64,000 nt of DNA from Siphonodentalium dalli (lineage: Eukaryota; Mollusca; Scaphopoda; Gadilida; Siphonodentaliidae), in contig CP136063.1 of NCBI GenBank assembly GCA_032622095.1, positions 74,379,980-74,443,979 on the forward strand, in the 5' to 3' direction. The position numbers were made by a program, and so were the translations under genes. Of this stretch, positions 21,242 through 32,969 are shown in pieces; the stretch's first letter is position 1, and each line of letters begins with the position of its first letter. A model generated the notes under the pieces. It searched no databases and had not been told where the DNA came from. It saw nothing but the letters and a program-made list of their open reading frames with translations.

Positions 21242-21595
21242 TTAACCCTTTACCCAACAAACCGGCCATAACCGGCCAAATAAAGCTTCAACAGCCTAAA
21301 ATATCTTCGGTCTGTCTCAATAGAAATATGGATATCATTGAAACCGGCTCCTTGACCACATTGTGATAGTTACAGTTATGCCCTGTGCCAATGCATTCTC
21401 TTATATATGCGAGTCGACCATAGGTCGCCTCGCATATATAAGAGAATGCATTTTTTCTTACATTCTTTAACAATTTTATAATTTTTAATGTGTTAAGCCA
21501 ATGCATTCTCTTATATATGCGAGGCGACCTATGGTCGACTCGCATATATAAGAGAATGCATTGACACAGGGCCCTTCTGTTGGGTAAAGGGTTAA
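21242..21595. mobile_element. piggyBac-like hairpin MITE, copy 1
   Basis: Bounded by TTAA (21242-21245 and 21592-21595) with termini ccctttacccaaca and tgttgggtaaaggg. The left part carries two ccggcca-type motifs and about 130 bp of unique sequence. Then come two complete hairpins of the pattern aatgcattctcttatatatg, gtcgaccataggtcgc and its inverse, separated by a spacer of about 40 bp (cttacattctttaac). TTAA flanks and CCC/GGG tips fit the piggyBac superfamily. No transposase is encoded. Confidence 0.85.
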
Positions 21596-22350
21596 CAAAG
21601 CGCATTTTACCGCATTCACTAACAATAACTGCCGAAAATAAACGTGCGCTAACCAAGGAAGTTCACATTTAATATTTTGTCAGTAAAAGTTGAACATTTT
21701 ATATGCATAGTTATATTTATAAGCTCTCAGTCGGTGGAATGGGGTTCAACGTGAATAGATACATGATGGGCCTTCTGATGCAAATAACATATGCCAGTGT
21801 AAATCTGTCTTCGCATACTTCAAATTGGACTGCCTCACTGCCTGTCGGATTGCAAGATATTTGTCATTATTCTGGAGAATTCGTGGATATCGGATTATCT
21901 TATATAAGTGTGTCCAGATAACGTGTAAGCTTGACTATGGCGAACTTTCTATTATGGATATTTCCTCGTGGATTTCTCAAAACAGAAAGTCGAAAACGGT
22001 ATGCTTTGCGCTGAATATACACACTGCCAAAAATATTTTCTCAATTCAGGAAAAAAAACCGCTTGAAATGAGAAATTATCTTGGGAGAATAGCTAGAAAA
22101 ATAAGACCAAGATATTTTCTAGGTCAAAAAATGAAAGGGTGGGAAAATTTCTTTTCTGAGAAAATTTCTTTAAGAAAACACAGTAATCTTAGTAAGAAAA
22201 TCCTAGTAAAAAAATCTTAGTATAGATTTTTTTTCTTATTGTAGGAAAGATTGTATTTCTCGCATAAGTTAATTTTTCTTAAAATAAGATATGAATTATG
22301 AACCTATTTGCGCGAGGATATGTCGATCTACAATATTTCCTTCAAGCGAA
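21596..22350. other. Segment between two inverted MITE copies
   Basis: 755 bp flanked by near-identical MITEs in opposite orientation, so the pair could act as long terminal inverted repeats of a composite unit. The 131-codon plus frame (21825-22220) becomes low-complexity (repeated agaaaatttctt and taagaaaat strings) and is not called a gene. Confidence 0.4.
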
Positions 22351-22751
22351 TTAACCCTTTACCCAACAGAAGGGCCCTGTGCCAATGCATTCTCTTATAT
22401 ATGCGAGTCGACCATAGGTCGCCTCGCATATATAAGAGAATGCATTGGCTTAACACATTAAAAATTATAAAATTGTTAAAGAATGTAAGAAAAAATGGTA
22501 AAAAGTGTTAAAAAAAAGATATTTTTTAGGCCAATGCATTCTCTTATATATGCGAGGCGACCTATGGTCGACTCGCATATATAAGAGAATGCATTGGCAC
22601 AGGGCATAACTGTAACCATCACAATGTGGTCAATGAGCCGGTTCCAATGATATCCATATTTGTATGGTTTTATTGAGACAGACCCAAGATAATTTAGGCT
22701 GTTGCAGCTTTATTTGGCCGTTTTTGGCCGGTTTGTTGGGTAAAGGGTTCA
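22351..22751. mobile_element. piggyBac-like hairpin MITE, copy 2 (inverted)
   Basis: The reverse complement of copy 1 with few differences. It starts with TTAA at 22351-22354 and ccctttacccaaca and ends in tgttgggtaaaggg followed by ttca (22748-22751), a one-base change from TTAA. Both internal hairpins are present, with a spacer rich in taaaaattataaaattg-like sequence. Confidence 0.85.
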
Positions 22752-22911
22752 TGTTCTTGTTTTTTCGATTCAGCAATGACTATATGACCCGCTAAGGTAT
22801 CGACGCATGGATTGTCAGTTATTCGGTTTGTGTGTCAGTAACTTCATCCATTGGTCTCCTCATATTGGAGTTATTCCGCTTGGGATGTACCAATGATGGA
22901 CATTGAATTAA

Positions 22912-23460
22912 AGGCACGTGCGGCCTTAGTTGTCGAAAATATTCATATTTGTTCCAATCACCGTAAACAGAAAAACATTAAAACGCATACAGTTTCGTTC
23001 ATATATACCATGACCATCGCGTAAACAGCATGTTATCATAAAGATTTACTATATTTCACCTAAGCAAGAGCCTGATTGTCTTACAGAAGACAGCACGATG
23101 CTGCTGGCTAATCAAACACAAATGACATAAACGCTCTTTATTCGTTCCATATCAGGAATTCACCAACAAAGAACGCTCTTTATGTTTACCATCATAATAT
23201 AAACAAACACCAGAAAAGTTACTTTTTATGCTTTTGTTTACATAACAATGGTCAAATATATGACAATAACATACTGTTTATGCGATATTTCTTATTTGTA
23301 TACGGACAAAGTATGTCTACATTTTGTTGTTCCTCCTGTTTGTGGCGGTTTTTGACGGGTGGAAATATTTTCACAGGATACCCACCGCCAAGGCCAACCG
23401 TACCTTTAAACAATTATGCTTTTGGAGACAATTTCTACGTGTTTGCCATATTCCGCACAA
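22912..23460 (+). repeat. Diverged dispersed duplication, copy 2
   Basis: Collinear with 17145-17690. It carries the acgctcttta pair at 23131 and 23173, again exactly 42 bp apart, and the hydrophobic frame near 23310. The frame here lacks an ATG and acquires a 1-nt insertion in the gccaaggccaaccgt part, so it is decayed relative to copy 1. Confidence 0.7.
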
Positions 23461-24498
23461 ACCTGGTCCATGCACTGTTGTTATCCACACTTATTACACT
23501 TATTACATACAGCAGGTGACGATTGTGATTTGATTCTTTCTGACGTACATCTCTGCTCTTGGTGGCGCTGTAACGATTATGATATTGCTCACAGTTACAA
23601 CAAGTTGAGATTCCTGTGCATCGCGAGACGTTTTAAATCGATGTGTTGTCTCATATGAATCTTTGGAAAGGTCGACCACTTTCTACAGCGTCATGCATTT
23701 CAGTTCGTCTCTAATTATTCCGTTTGTCAGTTTTCCATTATCACACCTTTTAGAGAACAACGACAGGTATTTGGCAAACTGTTCAATAGTCTCACAATGT
23801 CTGTATTAGTTTAGCCACACAGAGCCCATATTTCGGAAAGAAAAGATTCTGAAATTTTATGACATCTATCGGTTACAATCGGTTACATTTGTATTTGATT
23901 GGACAAAAGGAATCTGTCAACTTGAAAGCAATAACCCCGAGAACGACTGTTACTTCTATAATACTAAAACACGCGTTTCAGTGCATATGGAACTCATTGG
24001 ATAAACATTTAAAAAATATCAGATTTTGAAATAGATTAAAAAAAGAATTGAAAAATAAATATGTATCGCAATATGCGACAAAAGTTAAATGCAAAAACTC
24101 ATTTTGTCAAGACTGTAAAGTGGCTTAATATAGCATTGACCCATAATCGTCCCATCATTGTAATCATTGTAATACAGTCTGGTATGTTCACCTTAACATT
24201 TGGCAGGACGAAACGAGAAATTGGTTCATACGTGACGATATATGAATTACTCGATAACTTGAAACAAATACCTGCTTTAGCAACAACGATCTTTCAATGA
24301 ATTTGATAATCGGAAGCCATTATTTTCTTAGCCAGTAAACAATCGAAACAGCCCCGACCATACCCCCATCATTAGTGACAGATTTATTATAAGCCGATGA
24401 TTACAACCAATACATATGTATTAACACATATTGGTACATCCCATAATTGGTTTGGATACTTGATTTGTCTATTACGAACTACATACTATCATTTCCAG
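23461..24498. other. Intergenic, nothing recognised
   Basis: A 79-codon frame at 24061-24300 has a hydrophobic centre (PIIVIIVIQSGMF) but no family motif. No RNA gene or repeat is recognised. Confidence 0.4.
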
Positions 24499-26320
24499 GC
24501 CAGGGGCCTATACTATAGAATACATTTTTTGTAATATCAGCGTTATTTTGTGATTTACTAATTTTGTAATACATATTTTGTGTTATATAGTATTCGACTG
24601 TATTTCTATCAGTGTATTTCTTTCATTGTAGATTGAAACTCAACATATGGCCAAAACTCTTTATATGCAAAATACATTGACATGTAATGACTTATATGAT
24701 CTTTTTGGCGAACCATCTATATACCGGGATTCACTTAACCGGAAAATCTTTGCATTTGGTGGAGAAAAAGGGGGCCTGAAAGTTTCAGCTGTTCATGTTT
24801 TCATAGTACTCGAACGCTACAGCTTTGTAATATGTAAAAATTCGCAATACGGAATGATAACGTACTGGCTAAGCGGGTTCTATAGTACAGAAATCATACC
24901 ATTTTTGTGAAAATTCATTATTAGATTACAAATGCACAGGCTACATTATTGATTTTCACGACGATTATCCGTGCGGAAAATGGTGAGTGCGATTAGCTGG
25001 GTACATGTTCTTTTAATGCGGTCACGGAATCTCAATTGTTAACCCATTGAGATATTTTACGCTCAATGGATTTGAAAGGAGATAGCCATGTCAGCGGCCT
25101 AGATTTTAATTATGAATGGAATTAAAGAGTTACAGTTGTCGGGCTTGGGCTCAAAACGTATATATATATATAAACGATCTTTGTGCGAAGGTACACGGAT
25201 ACGCGGTTAATCGGGGGTGGTGGCATTTCGTGTTGAAACAGTTACTGATAATTTCAGGCTAATTTGCGTTAAGAATCAGTGGACCCCAAATATTTACCAT
25301 CACATTATTGAACCGCACGGCATTTGTGTGCTCAAGAAGTTTGCGTTCACCTTGTGGTCTAAACAATTTAATTTGGCCAATAGTGCTGCACAGAATGTTC
25401 CATGAGTGAATTTTTAGAAAAAATCGGGGTCCCCCGATCCTTATCTTATCAATGTAGTAGTACATGTTGGTTATAACCAAATTTCATATGTTTACCTAAA
25501 TTATGCCGCTTAGTTGGGTATAAATGGAAGGTACTGAGAATTAGGTATAGTTAAAGTAGATGGTGCTATATATATGTTTTAAAATCGAGGTTGGGTGTCC
25601 CCGGAGACCCTGGACGAGGGAGTGTTGGTCCACATTGGAATTTCCAAATGAACACCCATCCTTTACACAGGTCGAAAATACCAAGTCCGAGAACAACCAT
25701 CGCACCCCCATCATGGGTTGAATTTTTCCAGCTGCATGTTACCTCAAACTGTTCAACTATTAAGATCTAGATGTTCCCATTAATATTTCAGCCAGACAAA
25801 GCTAGCTAGACAAATTAGGTTCCATCCTTGGTAATATTGCTATATAAAGTTGATGTGGCCATTTGAACGGCAACCGATGTGTGTGTTTGCCGACCTTTTT
25901 TGACAAACCGTTAATAAACATATAACATAAAACATCTGAAAATGGTAAGTATTCCACACGATGCTGAAAAAATTACTTTTCATCGTGCGCAATTGTGGTC
26001 AAAATAACCCAAGTATCAGAAACTAGTCACACATAATGTACCTTTATTCATCAACTAAATAACTCACCAACTGACACAAATAGGCATTGCCATATCATTC
26101 GCATATATCATTAGAGTAATTTCCCTTGACAAAATCACAAATGTTTAGATGTGCGTTCAACGAACGGTGGTCGATAGTACTCGATTTGCCGTCTTTTTGT
26201 GATTTACAAGATATCCCGTTCGCTGTTAGATTACAGTGGTCCATAGTACTCGACACCTTCTGTACGGCTCAAATAAGCCTGCTATTACAAAAAATGTATT
26301 CTATAGTATAGGCCCCTGGC
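24499..26320. mobile_element. 1.8-kb TIR element, hAT-like ends
   Basis: The ends gccaggggcctatactatag and ctatagtataggcccctggc continue inward as aatacattttttgtaat and its complement, giving inverted repeats of about 37 bp (24499-24536 and 26284-26320). A CAGGGG tip is common in hAT elements, but the flanks show no 8-bp duplication. The interior has small unassigned frames (24647-24910 and others) and no transposase domain I can recognise, so it is non-autonomous. Its right end directly touches the left arm of the inverted duplication that follows. Confidence 0.7.
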
Positions 26321-27590
26321 AAATATGGACATAGGTGTCGCCTCGAGGGGGAATTTATGAGACTACATTTTTGGATATCGTAAATACTAAAATTTCGGAA
26401 TCCGTATGTTGGATTTGTCAGATAGGCGGACATTTTTCTCACCGCTTGGTTTTCTTGAGGCACCCGATGAAAAAATCCGTCATTTTTTAAATAAAGCCGA
26501 CATTTTTCACATAGTATTTTCACACATTTTTAGAACAGATATTCGTCCAATTTTGATACCTGAGACTGGGGCGATAACCAGAGTAGTGTAATATACGTAA
26601 CCATTGAATCTCGGAATTGCAGTCATGACGTCATGTGACGTCAGATAATATTTTGGGTGAGACAAATATGACGATTCACGCAAAGCGTTGTCTTTCGTTT
26701 CCTTTATATCATAAAGTAAGACGGGTATGCCGCATTGTTTTATACACTGGGAAACTGCTGTCAATTGGCTATATTTTTGTATATAACTTATCGCTGCAGG
26801 CCGCGTTATTTTTTATCAGAAGCAGAAAACTCAAACCTCCCCCTAAAGTTAAGATGCGCCATGCTATGGTATAAGGCACCCATAACTCACGGTTACATGT
26901 CAATAGGCTTAATTAACACAACAGCCGTTGAAAGTCTGATAAAGAATGTAATAATATATAAGTTTCTGTCTACAAACTCGAAAATTAAAGTAGAAACAAT
27001 ATATAATGTAGCCCCAGACCCGAAATTTTAATAAATTTTTGAATTTTTCGTAACAAATTGTATAAAACGCATTTTTTTTACTTTCTGGAAGGCAAAAAAT
27101 GAAAAGAATTAGTAACGGTGGAGATAATTAGTGTATACGGCAATTTAATTCCGCCTTGGATTAAAGAATGACGTACTAACCAAAAATGGCTGCCAATATG
27201 GCAGCCGCAATATAGGTGGAAATTGGGAAATATGTAAAAACGCACAAATACTTGCTTAAATGGCTTAACTAACAAAGCGGTCGTTTATGAACTGCTAAAA
27301 TATAGTTTAAGGTATATATCCCGATCTACAAACTCGAACAATAAAGTGAAAATATTACACAATGCACCTCCTGGCAAAAAATGTTGATAAAATTTAGGTA
27401 TTTTTCTCCAAAAATAACCTAAAGCCATTTGTGTCATCTTCTCGGAAGCCATACAGCGCAGAATGTAGCGTGGCGGAGATGTTTGGTATGTACGATAATT
27501 CAATGTCGTTTTTGGGTTGCAAAATGGCTTACTAGCCCCAAGATGGCTGCCAATACGGTTGTCAGAATAAATGGTGAAATATGGCATGTT
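26320..27590 (+). repeat. Inverted duplication, left arm (about 1.27 kb)
   Basis: The reverse complement of 30452-31728 over its full length, clearly diverged (roughly a quarter of positions by eye, with indels). Within the arm a unit of about 355 bp is tandemly repeated, recognisable by ggcttaa, taacaaagc, ctacaaactcgaa and atggctgccaat strings. Two TGACGTCA palindromes lie at 26626 and 26636. Small open frames are not conserved between arms. Confidence 0.85.
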
Positions 27591-30451
27591 GTCGTCATTG
27601 CCGCCATCTAATGTCTCACACAACCCATTCATTGCATCATGTTACTCCGGGACATCATAATGCGCAATTCCATTTAAAATTGCTACCAGATTGGTGCCCA
27701 TTATTGACTAATCTTGCATTCATGAGCATTCATGCTCAAGTAATCCGTGTCCCTTTAAATAGGTGGCAATTTGAGCGAGGTATTTACTGATGAATAGGAT
27801 TGTTTAAAACGAAGAATCGAGTAACAGTAATACATTGCATGCCTGGTTGAATGCCAGTTACCTTGACATAATCATTATGAAATTACTTAAACCAGACAAT
27901 AGAATGTCAATCTTTCTAAATGAATATTATTCCAAGTGCTACCAGATATGATGGTACATATGAGGTGGATATGTCGTGGATACCATTATCGAAGTCTGGG
28001 CTAGACGAGGTTTATGCGGGTTCACACCCCAAACTTGATTGGGCGAAAATTTTACAGCTAGATGTGAGATAAGGAACATCTCATTGTGCCATCCGATAAA
28101 TACATGACCACTTCGATAAGAAATGATAATTTGATCACACTCACTGAAGCAACCACATTTGAAGCAATGATTTTGATTCTGAGTCAGTGCCTCCATAATC
28201 TGTTATATATATACAATGTACAATTGCTGTACAATAACTTCGACCCACAGAAGACGGTCGTGATAACACAGAGTGAATTTTTCCAGACCCTATATCACCA
28301 TCGCCGCTTTCATTGACTAGTGTCCAATAACGTAAAGAAGATGGGTTTCAGAAAAAGATAGCATCGTCGTACAAAATTAGTTCAGATTTTGCATCTTCCG
28401 AAAAATTATCTGATCAGTGATAAACATAAGAATAGTCATGCCCAGAATGAGAATCCCTCCTGTGTGTCTAACTTAATTATGCAGTTTCTGTTTAACAAGA
28501 TCGCGACGAAGTACCGCTTTATTTGCAATATATGAACGCGATAACTTTCAGAAATATCAAATGTTGTTTCCAATTTGGTGGAAATGTAAACTTGTCTACG
28601 TTATGTTACATCTGAAAGGGTCATATCAGACCAGGAGACCTGCTGCAGTTGCAAGTACCATTGGCGTTTGAAACGTATAACCCATGTCATTAATGTATCA
28701 ATCGGGCTGTATTCAATATTCGTGTTTACAGGCAGCACCGGCGGCAAACAATATGGCGAATAATTCCTCGTTCCCAAATCGTCCGATTGAACACAGACAT
28801 ATGCATGTATTCCCCACACGCTGTTCAATAAATACTAAACTACGACTATCGTGTCCAGTTACTGATTTCGCTCAGCACATTCGGAGTTGTTATGGATGAG
28901 TTATCGTAGATCAGATTCTGGTCTGCACAGAAGTTGTTGCTATATGTCATTTCTGAGATGCAGCGACAAATTACACCAAGACACGTGATCCCATTTTGTT
29001 TTACCCATTTGCACATCAAACACTACCACAATATAATACCAGGATACGCTCTACACACGGTCCACTCAATTCGCGCTTAGTGGGATAACTACAGATACAT
29101 TTGAATTTAACTGTAACACATCTGGCGTTAGATATGAGGGTGGGTGGAATTATAATGCTTTAATCATGAACGGCCATAATCAAAATATGGCATGTTTTCA
29201 GACAACGGACCTGCTGGCATCAGCAGGCCCCTAACCGCATTATTTTTGGACTTATCTAGAAAGTTATTATACGCCTCCTGGTATCAACCTGTGTATGGCA
29301 TGTATACAAATAATTGCAATTGTCGTCATTTTCATTTTGTTGTCATAATGAGCTAAAACTGACACTGGGATAACAAAAGTCCAAAATGTATCAGTCTACA
29401 TGATAAAACTCCATGCCAATACTCCGATCTATATGCTGTTTTCTGAATGTGCAGCCTTTCAGAAGTAATCCCACCTACTCATCAGCATAGCAAGATATGG
29501 GTAATATGACTGTGCATCTAGCATGGGATAACTGTCCATATTTGGGGTACCTCGTCTTAAAAGCAATTGTTCAGTCACTTCTGGAAATCACGAGTGCACA
29601 TGGGGTGACACGAGACTCCAGTGCCATACTATACAGAGTAATATACAATAGAAATATATAGGAAATACGATTTACCACATCGCTGGTATTTTCCTTGTTG
29701 GAAATGTCGCTTAGAGCCTTGACTTTGCTTTGCAACTTATCTACTGCTAGTCCAAGCAAATACCTCACATTCGTTAAGCAGCTGACAAACTACAAGAGGA
29801 AAAATCAACCAGGTTTCCATCTCTTTGTGTGCGAGATATGTGTCACGGAAAATAATCCGGTAAATGTTAGAATACAAAATTCAACGAGTCTATCGCGTGA
29901 TGATGAAACTGAACGAACTTTTATGATGTGACGGTTTGATAATTTGCTGGATATATCCTCTTGCGGACTGGGCAGCAATTGCTATTGGTCAATGAGATCC
30001 ATTTATACTTACTTTTAGAACGGTATACACGAGACCCAATGTTTCAGTAGCTCCGTTTTTCAAACCACGCCTCGTTGATCGAGGGTAACTAACGATTCGT
30101 ATCAACATGAGTTATTTGATGAGATATATATCGGAATTGGTTAATTCTGTTATCCGCGGTCACATTTTGTTACAAATAGCCATAGAGAGTGCCATATACG
30201 CTTAAATGTCGTGTTAGATTTAATATAACCTACATAATTCCCTTATTCTTTTCGCAACGGTAGTAAGACAACCATCTGCCTTAAACCAATCATGTTTAAT
30301 GTGCAATAATTTGCAAGACATGCCACCGATTTCGAAGAACAAATCTTACTTGAGCGCGAATGAATGCAAAATTTGTCGATCCTCTCACTCGTGTGTACCA
30401 ATCTGGTTGTCATTTTAATAGAAATGGCCACTATTTCGTTCTAGTATTGCG
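27591..30451. other. Spacer of the inverted duplication, no gene recognised
   Basis: 2.86 kb of mostly unique AT-rich sequence. Short frames at 27939-28196 (minus), 28601-28828 (minus) and 29571-29768 (minus) show no family motif. Nothing supports a transposase or structural gene. Confidence 0.45.
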
Positions 30452-31728
30452 TCATGACAGATTTTACAATTTCCATCCATATACCGGCCACCGTATTAGC
30501 AGCCATCTTGGGGTTAATGTCATGTAGTAACCGCCGATGGCATGAAATTATCTTACATACAAATTATATCCACCCACGCTACATTATTGTCTTGATGCAT
30601 TTCGAGAAGATGACAAAAATAGGTTTTCGATCAGTTTTGGACTGAACTGATTATATTATTTAATCACAAATTGGGGCCAGGTGGTGCTTTGTGTACCGGT
30701 TTCACTTAAATGTTCTAGTCGATGGATCGGGATATATATTACATAAACTATAAGTTTATCAACGACCGTTGTGATAGTTAAGCCATTTTGGCAAGTGATC
30801 GTGCGCTCTTACAAATTTCACAATTCCCACCTATATACCATCCACCATATTGGCAGCCATTTTGGGTTATTAGGCCAGTTTTTAAACCAAGACGGAACGA
30901 AATTACGGTATACACTAATTATCTCATCCTTAATACATTATTTTTATTTTGGCTCCCGGAAGAAGACAAAATGCATTTTAAATTATCTTTTTGTGGAAAA
31001 AAAAAAAAAAAAAAAAAAAAAATTGAGTCAGGAGGACATTATGTAATATTGTCACTTTAATGCTCGACTGTGTCGATCGAAACATATATATTAGACAATA
31101 CCTTAGCAGTCCATGAACGGCCGTTGTGTTAATTTCGCAATTGGCACATAATCGTGCGTTATGTGTGCCTCACCCAACAGTCTGGTCGCCTCTCAGCTTT
31201 AGGTGAGGGTTGATTGTTCTGCCTTTGATGAAAAAAATGCAACCAACAGCGATAAGTGATATATTAGAACGTAGCTAATTGACAGTAGTTTCCCATGGTA
31301 TAAAATAATTGGGCATAACCATCTTACTTCTGATTGTATAAGAAACGAAATACAACGCTTTGAGTGAATCGTCATGTTCTTCTCACCCTAAAAATTATTT
31401 GACGTCACATGACGTCATGGCTGTCATTCCGAGATTCAATGGTTACATATATTACATTACTCTGGTTATCGCCACGTTCACAGGTATCAAAATTGGACGA
31501 ATAGCTCCTCTCAAAAGGTGTGAATATACTCTGTCAAATATGTCGGCTTTATTTAAAAAATGACCGATTTTATCACCAGGTGCCTCAACAAAACCACGCG
31601 GTGCGAAAAAAAAGTCCGCCTATCTGACAAATCCAACATACGGGTTCCGAAAGTTAAGTGTTGATGCTAACCAAAAATGTATGTCTCAAAAATTCCCTCT
31701 CGATGCGACACCTATGTCCATATTTGCC
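30452..31728 (-). repeat. Inverted duplication, right arm
   Basis: Counterpart of 26320-27590. It has an A26 homopolymer (30997-31022) not present in the other arm. It retains two TGACGTCA palindromes (31400 and 31410) at the same 10-bp spacing as the left arm. The outer tip gtccatatttgcc mirrors ggcaaatatggac on the left. Confidence 0.85.
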
Positions 31729-31889
31729 TAGACTATTATCATTTCACTTCGTTAGTTGCCACTTCATAGTTGTATACGTAAGGGCGACAGGGCCATCTGG
31801 GCCATGTCGCTCCTGTATAATATCATTTTGGTTTGTTTATTATCACCATTGTCATACGCTTGTAAATATTATTCAAATAAACAATCAAT

Positions 31890-32044
31890 AGTACACCCTC
31901 GAATGCCACAATTTTAGGTTTGCAACATTCTTCAAATTTGTCTATGCAAGTACTAAACGTTTCCTTATTGACATCAGCTATTTCAATGGTGTTATACACA
32001 TCAATCGCATCAGTACCTACAACCGTAGTAGAAATGGAGCACAC
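31890..32044 (-). pseudogene. Ty3/gypsy-type Gag fragment
   Basis: A minus-strand frame encodes VVGTDAIDVYNTIEI, then NKETFSTCIDKFEECCKPK. This matches the capsid-region pattern of invertebrate Ty3/gypsy Gag proteins: G-x-x-A-x-x-[IV]-[FY]-N-T, then a K-F-x-x-[YC]-C-x-P-[RK] motif. The frame decays at both ends and no protease, reverse transcriptase or LTR is nearby, so it is a small relic. Confidence 0.5.
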
Positions 32045-32116
32045 TGTTTTCTTTCAAAAATAAACTTTTCCTGTCATCGACAAATCCATCTTCCGCCGTC
32101 ATTGAACTTCAAGAAT

Positions 32117-32475
32117 GGTTATATAGCAGATATGGCACAGTAGCATGTAATATATACGTCTCCGAAAGCATTGCTCTTTAAACATGTCTGGGACTATACA
32201 ATACCCAAGGCGCCACCGAAGCGACCCCAAAAAAGGAACACTATATGCAAATTTTAAGGTCTCTATTTGTAATTTGCACTGTCTCAAAACTTACATTTGC
32301 TTCAGAAAAATAGGCGCCTTGGGTATTGTATAGTCCCAGACATGTTCAAAGAGCAATGCTCGGCATGTTTCGGAGACTTATATATAACATGCTGTGCCAT
32401 ATCTGCTATATATAGCCTACACACAATAGCGACCTTAAAATGTGCATATAGTGTCCTTAGTGCGACGTCGGAATA
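32117..32475. repeat. Inverted pair of a repeat unit, rearranged order
   Basis: The segment at 32117-32213 (atagcagatatggcaca to aatacccaaggcgcc) is the reverse complement of about 32311-32415. A second segment (about 32235-32265, cactatatgcaaattttaag) is the reverse complement of about 32432-32460. The order is A-B-A'-B' rather than the A-B-B'-A' of a simple palindrome, as if an inverted copy came from a tandem array. Confidence 0.7.
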
Positions 32476-32969
32476 CCGTGGCCATTTGAGCTTCCTTTTT
32501 GGGGCTTTGTAGATAGTCAAACAAGGATATATGTATTATAGCGAAAAATAAAAACGGCTTAAAACACATTTGTCCCACACACACGCAACTCCAGTGAAGT
32601 ATACCAAATTGCCCATCACATACCATAATGTTGATCTATCACAAGGATGCGCACGACTAGGAATATACATAGAGGGGTAGTCTAGTCAATATCCATAAAC
32701 ATATGAATACAAAACCATGAACTTGACATCATGTATCATGTATTGATTAGATTTTTACATTGCCGTCAAGCTGAGAAGATCAGCTTTCACGAATTTCACG
32801 GGAAGGAACCCCATATCATATTGCATAGCCAATAAGAGTTTGTTGATTCTAAGGATTCTCAGAGGGTAAACAGCTGTAGCGAATGATAATGAAATATCTC
32901 ATCGTCATGCAGTCATCAACGGCGCCCAATTCCGTTTGTGATCGATCATATGAAGATGTCAAGATATAA

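Noticed and set aside
21825-22220. 131-codon plus-strand frame between MITE copies
   Set aside because: The second half is low-complexity A/T-rich repetition and no domain is visible.
30771-31060. Plus-strand frames ending in poly-lysine
   Set aside because: They lie inside the diverged inverted-duplication arm and read through an A26 homopolymer; the other arm does not keep the frame.
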